A DNA stretch of 28,234 bases, taken from contig JBOHNM010000037.1 in assembly GCA_050730675.1 (NCBI GenBank), positions 1 to 28,234 of the forward strand. Reading direction: 5' to 3'. A program made the translations under genes and the position numbers. The notes beneath the pieces are model-generated. The model did no database searches. It was not told the DNA's origin and worked only from the letters and a program-made list of their open reading frames with translations. The stretch is from JBOHNM01 sp050730675 (lineage in GTDB: Bacteria > Planctomycetota > Phycisphaerae > Phycisphaerales > UBA1924). How positions within the stretch are numbered: position 1 is the stretch's first letter; each line of letters opens with the position of its first letter. This document shows positions 25,099 to 28,234 of the stretch, piece by piece.

Positions 25099-25650
25099 AT
25101 GAAATTCGCACACATCGCCGCATTCGCCATCGTCGGGACCATCGGCGCCTCGGTGGCGCTTTCCCTCCAGCCCGCCGCCACCCCCGCACAGACTGCGCCC
25201 GCCACAACGTCATCGGTCTCCAGCCAGCCAGGCAACCTCAAACGCGTGCTGGAGATGTTCCGCTCGGACCTCAACGCCAGCAAGATCCGCACGCTGAACA
25301 AGGTGATGAAGCTCACCGCGCCGGAGGCGGACAAGTTCTGGCCGATCTACCGCAAGTACGAGATCGACCTGGCCGCGGTCGATGACCGAAAGGTGGCCCT
25401 GATCCGCCAGTTCATCACCGCCAACGCCGGCGGCTCGCTGACGGCCTCCACCGCCAACGAGATTGCCGACAAGTGGCTCAAGATCACCCAGGATCGGCTG
25501 GACCTGTGGAAGAAGTACCACAAGGAGATCAGCTCGGCCGTCTCGCCGATCCGCGGCGCCCAGTTCCTGCAGGTCGAGCACCAGATCTCGCTGCTGGTGG
25601 ACATCAACATCGCGTCGGAGATGCCGCTGGTGGACGCGACGGCGAAGTGA
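25099..25650 (+). CDS. Exported helical protein, Spy/CpxP-like
   Basis: The 183-residue protein has a signal peptide (MKFAHIAAFAIVGTIGASVA) and an Ala/Thr/Pro/Gln-rich linker, then about 140 residues predicted to be largely helical. LTAPEADKFWPIYRKYE recalls a widespread family of small periplasmic proteins loosely similar to Spy/CpxP chaperones; RGAQFLQVEHQISLLVDI and IASEMPLV also fit it. A true LTxxQ motif is absent, so the assignment to Spy is loose. The start has AGGAA about 8 bases upstream. SYLF ends 93 bases upstream and the lipoprotein gene starts 61 bases downstream. Confidence 0.75.
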   Translation: MKFAHIAAFAIVGTIGASVALSLQPAATPAQTAPATTSSVSSQPGNLKRVLEMFRSDLNASKIRTLNKVMKLTAPEADKFWPIYRKYEIDLAAVDDRKVALIRQFITANAGGSLTASTANEIADKWLKITQDRLDLWKKYHKEISSAVSPIRGAQFLQVEHQISLLVDINIASEMPLVDATAK

Positions 25651-25711
25651 TGCGCCGCGGACATTGGGCCGTTCCGGTATGCTCCTCGGGACACACACCC
25701 GTGAGCGCACC

Positions 25712-26632
25712 ATGGCATCCATCCGCCCGCGCAGCCAAATCGCACGTTGCACCAACCGGCTCTGCAAGGGAGCGGCGATCCTGACGACGACGGTGGCGGG
25801 ACTCTGCGCCTGCTCCAGCATCGGCCCGCAGACCGTCGTGCGCGACCGCTTCGACTACGTCACCACTATCTCCGACTCCGCCAAGCAGCAGATGCTCCTC
25901 AACCTGGTGAAGGTGCGCTACGCCGACGCCCCCGTGTTCATGGATGTCGCCTCGGTCATCAGCTCCTATTCCCTCGAGGGCGACATCTCCCTCGGCGGGC
26001 AAGTTACGCCCACCGGGCGTTCCGGAGACACGTTCGGCGCGGTCGGCGTCACGGGTCGCTACGCCGACAAGCCCACGATCACCTACCAGCCCCTCTCGGG
26101 CGACAAGTTCGCCAAGAGTCTGATGACGCCGATCCCCGTCGCGGGGATCCTCTCGCTGATCCAGAGCGGTTATCCGGCCGATCTGGTGCTTCGCATCTGT
26201 GTCAACCGCATCAACGGGCTCGAGAACGCCTATGGCGGCTCCGGCAATCCTCGCGAGGGTAATCCCAAGTTCCGTGAGCTCATGGCCGCTCTCCGCGAGT
26301 CCCAGAGTTCCGGCGATTCCGGCTTCCGCATGAAACCCTCGAAGGAGGGCCAAGTCGTCATCATGTTCATCCGCGCAGGTACAGACGAACCCTCCTCCGC
26401 GGCCCGCAAGGTGCGTGAACTCCTCGGTCTCGATCCCGCCGACCGTGAGTTCACCGTTGTGCCGGCGGCTGTCGCCGAGAACGACAAGGAGATCGCGATC
26501 CTCACGCGTTCGATCTTCCAGATCATGATCGACTTCGCGTCATTCGTTGATGTGCCGGACTCGGACGTCTCCGACGGGCGCGTCTACCGGCCCGGCGCAG
26601 CGAGGAGCAGGACCGCCACTTCCCGCCGCTGA
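25712..26632 (+). CDS. Lipoprotein of unknown function, reading frame broken near its 3' end
   Basis: The frame from ATG 25712 encodes 306 residues. The signal ends at LCAC with lipidation Cys34, then SSIGPQTVVRDRFDYVTTIS and QQMLLNLVKVRYADAPVFMD, VISSYSLEGD, TITYQPLSGDKFAKSL, PIPVAGILSLIQSGYPADLV, LLGLDPADREF and EIAILTRSIFQIM. I recognise this as a family of uncharacterised lipoproteins found in several proteobacterial and planctomycete genomes. The predicted C-terminus (GAARSRTATSRR, stop at 26630-26632) does not belong to it: the true ending is in the minus-1 frame (next entry). An ATG at 25679 would add 11 residues. Confidence 0.8.
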   Translation: MASIRPRSQIARCTNRLCKGAAILTTTVAGLCACSSIGPQTVVRDRFDYVTTISDSAKQQMLLNLVKVRYADAPVFMDVASVISSYSLEGDISLGGQVTPTGRSGDTFGAVGVTGRYADKPTITYQPLSGDKFAKSLMTPIPVAGILSLIQSGYPADLVLRICVNRINGLENAYGGSGNPREGNPKFRELMAALRESQSSGDSGFRMKPSKEGQVVIMFIRAGTDEPSSAARKVRELLGLDPADREFTVVPAAVAENDKEIAILTRSIFQIMIDFASFVDVPDSDVSDGRVYRPGAARSRTATSRR

Positions 26633-26823
26633 TGCGCGTCCGTCAGGGCGAGCGGTCGCCCGACGACGCATTCGTCCGCATCCGCTACCGCGACCGGTGG
26701 TTCTGGATCGACGACCGCGACCGCGCATCCAAGGTGGTGCTCACCTTCTTGATGATGTCATTCTCGCTCACCGAGCAGTCAACCTCACAGCCCGCGCCGG
26801 TCGTCACCATCCCCGCGAGGTGA
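26602..26823 (+). pseudogene. C-terminal part of the preceding lipoprotein, minus-1 frame
   Basis: The minus-1 frame from 26602 reads EEQDRHFPPLMRVRQGERSP, then DDAFVRIRYRDRWFWIDDRD and SKVVLTFLMMSFSL, ending APVVTIPAR at 26823. These are the expected last 70 or so residues of the same family. Adding one G to the GG at about 26594-26595 rejoins the two parts as RPGRSEEQDRHF. So one base is missing, by mutation or by error in the consensus; the reconstructed protein would be about 370 residues. Confidence 0.8.
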
Positions 26824-27211
26824 TGGCGCCGCGATTGCCCGTAGACGAAGCCTCCGGGTTGGGCGGTCGTTCGCCCTGGTGAACAGAATTGGTATGGACA
26901 TGGAAAAAACTCTGATTTCTGTGTTGAATCCGCATGTCCACTGGGGCAAGCCCCTGAGGCCGTCGGGCAGCTAAGGCTCTCCCGTGGGGGGATTTGCGTT
27001 AGAATTTTGTTGATTTTTTACGAAAATCCCTTGCATCGCCGTGAGCTTGAGTTAGGGTAAATGCTGGAATCCGCGGCGATTCTGCTTTGTTGGCCGATCG
27101 GGACTCTGGCGAATTCAGAGTCGTGCGAAACAGCCAGCGAAGATTATCAAGAATCTGGCCCGCCGCCGCAGGGTCAAAACCGAGCGTTATTGCTCGACGA
27201 GGAGAGGGAAG
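26824..27211 (+). promoter_or_regulatory. Structured upstream region of the nidogen-like gene
   Basis: No convincing gene lies in these 388 bases. From 26881 the composition is more AT-rich than its surroundings. TGGACATG (26895-26902) and CATGTCCA (26933-26940) form an 8-bp stem over 30 bases; GGGGCAAGCCCC (26943-26954) is a GC hairpin next to it, followed by further G/C blocks to 26991. An A/T-rich stretch (27001-27025) precedes a possible promoter: TTGCAT at 27031-27036, a 16-base spacer, TAGGGT at 27053-27058. CGAGC/GCTCG (27181-27196) is a small hairpin just ahead of the SD. Whether these are RNA elements, operators or chance is undecided. Confidence 0.4.
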
Positions 27212-28045
27212 ATGAAGAAGATCCATGTTTTGGCAGTTCTGGGCGCAGCCGGTTTGGCCTCAACGGCCCTCGGCCAGATGTTCTACCCATTGAACAGCGC
27301 GGACCCGACCGGCCCGGGTCCGGGCGGCGGCTGGTCAATCGTGCACTTCGACGGCGCGGTCGGACCGGACTACCGCAACGACGACCTTTCGTCGCCCCTG
27401 ATCACGCTGCCGGACGGCTTCGACTACTGCTTCTACGGCGTCGAGCGCTCGTCCCTGTACGTCAACAACAACGGCAACATTACCTTCGGCGGCCCGTTCG
27501 GCACGTTCACGCCGGCAGGTTTCCCCGTCACCACGGCCATGGTGGCCCCGTTCTGGGCCGACGTTGACACGCGCAACGCTGTGGTCGGCACGCGTCCCAC
27601 GAACTTGGTCTATTCACAGATGTTCCTCAATGGCCCGGGCCCGGCCGACGACGTCTTCGTCATCAGCTGGGACAACGTCGGCTATTTCGGCGTGCACAAC
27701 GATCTCCGCAACACTTTCCAGGTGGCCATCGCCAACGACGAAGACTACTTCGGCCCCGGATTCAACACCTTGTTCTCCTACGACCTCATGGAGTGGACGA
27801 CGGGCGATGCGTCGGGCGGCGTCGGCGGCTTCGGCGGCGCCCCCGCCACCGTCGGCATCAACGAGGGCACCAGCGCTCTGAACCGCTTCGACGAATGGGG
27901 CCGCTATGACACGGCGGCCGAGGTTGCCAGCCTGAATCACGCGGTCCTGGTCTTCAACGGCTGCGAGGGCATCGTCCCCACGCCGGCGGCCGCGGCACTG
28001 CTCGGACTCGGTGGCTTGGTCGGCATGCGTCGCCGCCGCGCCTGA
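27212..28045 (+). CDS. Exported nidogen-like protein with PEP-CTERM-like anchor
   Basis: The 277-residue protein has a signal peptide (about 1-21, cleavage after ALG). Residues about 75-170 contain SSLYVNNNGNITFGG, APFWADVDTRN and DDVFVISWDNVGYF, matching the NIDO (nidogen-like) domain found in extracellular adhesion proteins. The C-terminus VPTPAAAALLGLGG followed by a basic MRRRRA tail is a PEP-CTERM-like sorting signal of the kind processed by exosortase in planctomycetes; no exosortase gene is in the window. The ATG has GAGGAGAGGG upstream. A strong intrinsic terminator follows. Likely surface- or matrix-associated. Confidence 0.9.
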   Translation: MKKIHVLAVLGAAGLASTALGQMFYPLNSADPTGPGPGGGWSIVHFDGAVGPDYRNDDLSSPLITLPDGFDYCFYGVERSSLYVNNNGNITFGGPFGTFTPAGFPVTTAMVAPFWADVDTRNAVVGTRPTNLVYSQMFLNGPGPADDVFVISWDNVGYFGVHNDLRNTFQVAIANDEDYFGPGFNTLFSYDLMEWTTGDASGGVGGFGGAPATVGINEGTSALNRFDEWGRYDTAAEVASLNHAVLVFNGCEGIVPTPAAAALLGLGGLVGMRRRRA

Positions 28046-28081
28046 GGCGGATCGGCGAACAGAAATGCAAGTGAATCTCGC

Positions 28082-28114
28082 GGGCGTGGTTCAAGTGAAC
28101 CACGCTCTTTTTTT
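28082..28114 (+). terminator. Rho-independent terminator of the nidogen-like gene
   Basis: GCGTGGTTC (28084-28092) pairs with GAACCACGC (28097-28105) around a 4-base loop, extended by a G-U and a G-C pair, and is followed by seven T residues (28108-28114). It begins 36 bases after the stop and is the clearest intrinsic terminator in the window. The remaining 120 bases to the end contain only short hairpins (CCGCGTTCGCGG at 28139-28150; GCCTC/GAGGC at 28210-28222), and no gene. Confidence 0.9.
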
Positions 28115-28234
28115 CATGCACCCGAACTCGGCGTGGCCCCCGCGTTCGCGGAGGTCGTGGCGGTGCATTGAGTCTTCCGGAGTGAGCGAAAAGCAATCAC
28201 GATCAAGTTGCCTCCGTGAGGCGGTAGCCGACGC

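Noticed and set aside
26943..26991. Possible riboswitch (c-di-GMP-I or glycine type)
   Set aside because: GGGCAAG and CTAAGG fragments look suggestive, but the conserved core sequences and the right spacing are missing; kept only as an unassigned structured region.
28139..28222. Short hairpins at the right edge as a repeat array
   Set aside because: The two hairpins differ in sequence and occur once each; no spacer-repeat pattern.

Overview
The window is GC-rich DNA, apparently from a member of the Planctomycetota and most likely a Phycisphaerae-type bacterium. The taxonomic evidence is a C-terminal GC-type dockerin on a HAF-repeat protein (22370-24037), a PTPA-type PEP-CTERM-like anchor on a nidogen-like protein (27212-28045), and several partner-switching and ABC genes in arrangements I associate with that phylum. 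This is inference from gene content, not a phylogeny. I saw no CRISPR array, insertion sequence, rRNA or tRNA.

Layout. Positions 1-4955 (minus strand) read gnd, zwf, cydA, cydB: two oxidative pentose-phosphate dehydrogenases followed by a cytochrome bd-type oxidase, with cydB cut by the window edge. Positions 5041-10982 (minus) are a complete tripartite RND efflux operon: GTG-started membrane-fusion lipoprotein, HAE1-type pump, NodT-type outer-membrane lipoprotein. Positions 11129-13739 hold a divergent pair, an SRAP (YedK/HMCES) DNA-protein crosslink protein (minus) and a Uup-type ABC-F ATPase (plus). Positions 13777-19561 (minus) form a long same-strand run: HEAT-like exported protein, RsbW-like kinase, STAS protein, MlaE-like permease, ribH, nusB, ftsY and an MmgE/PrpD protein. 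The first part looks like a partner-switching module coupled to a lipid-ABC permease.

Positions 19617-21873 (plus) are guaA, a small possible ribbon-helix-helix protein and a frameshifted yjbQ. A 59-residue lipoprotein lies on the minus strand at 21878-22057. The rest (22370-28045, plus) is mostly exported proteins: the HAF/dockerin protein, an SYLF protein, a Spy-like helical protein, a frameshifted lipoprotein of unknown function, and the nidogen-like anchored protein, which is followed by a clear intrinsic terminator.

The most interesting points are the kinase-STAS-MlaE module; three independent minus-1 frame breaks in two genes, each explicable by one missing G; paired CGTGG/CCACG dyads in the divergent promoter region at 22058-22369; and a structured, less GC-rich leader at 26824-27211. 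No feature here is proof of a new system. The kinase-STAS-permease arrangement is the best candidate for unexplored regulation.
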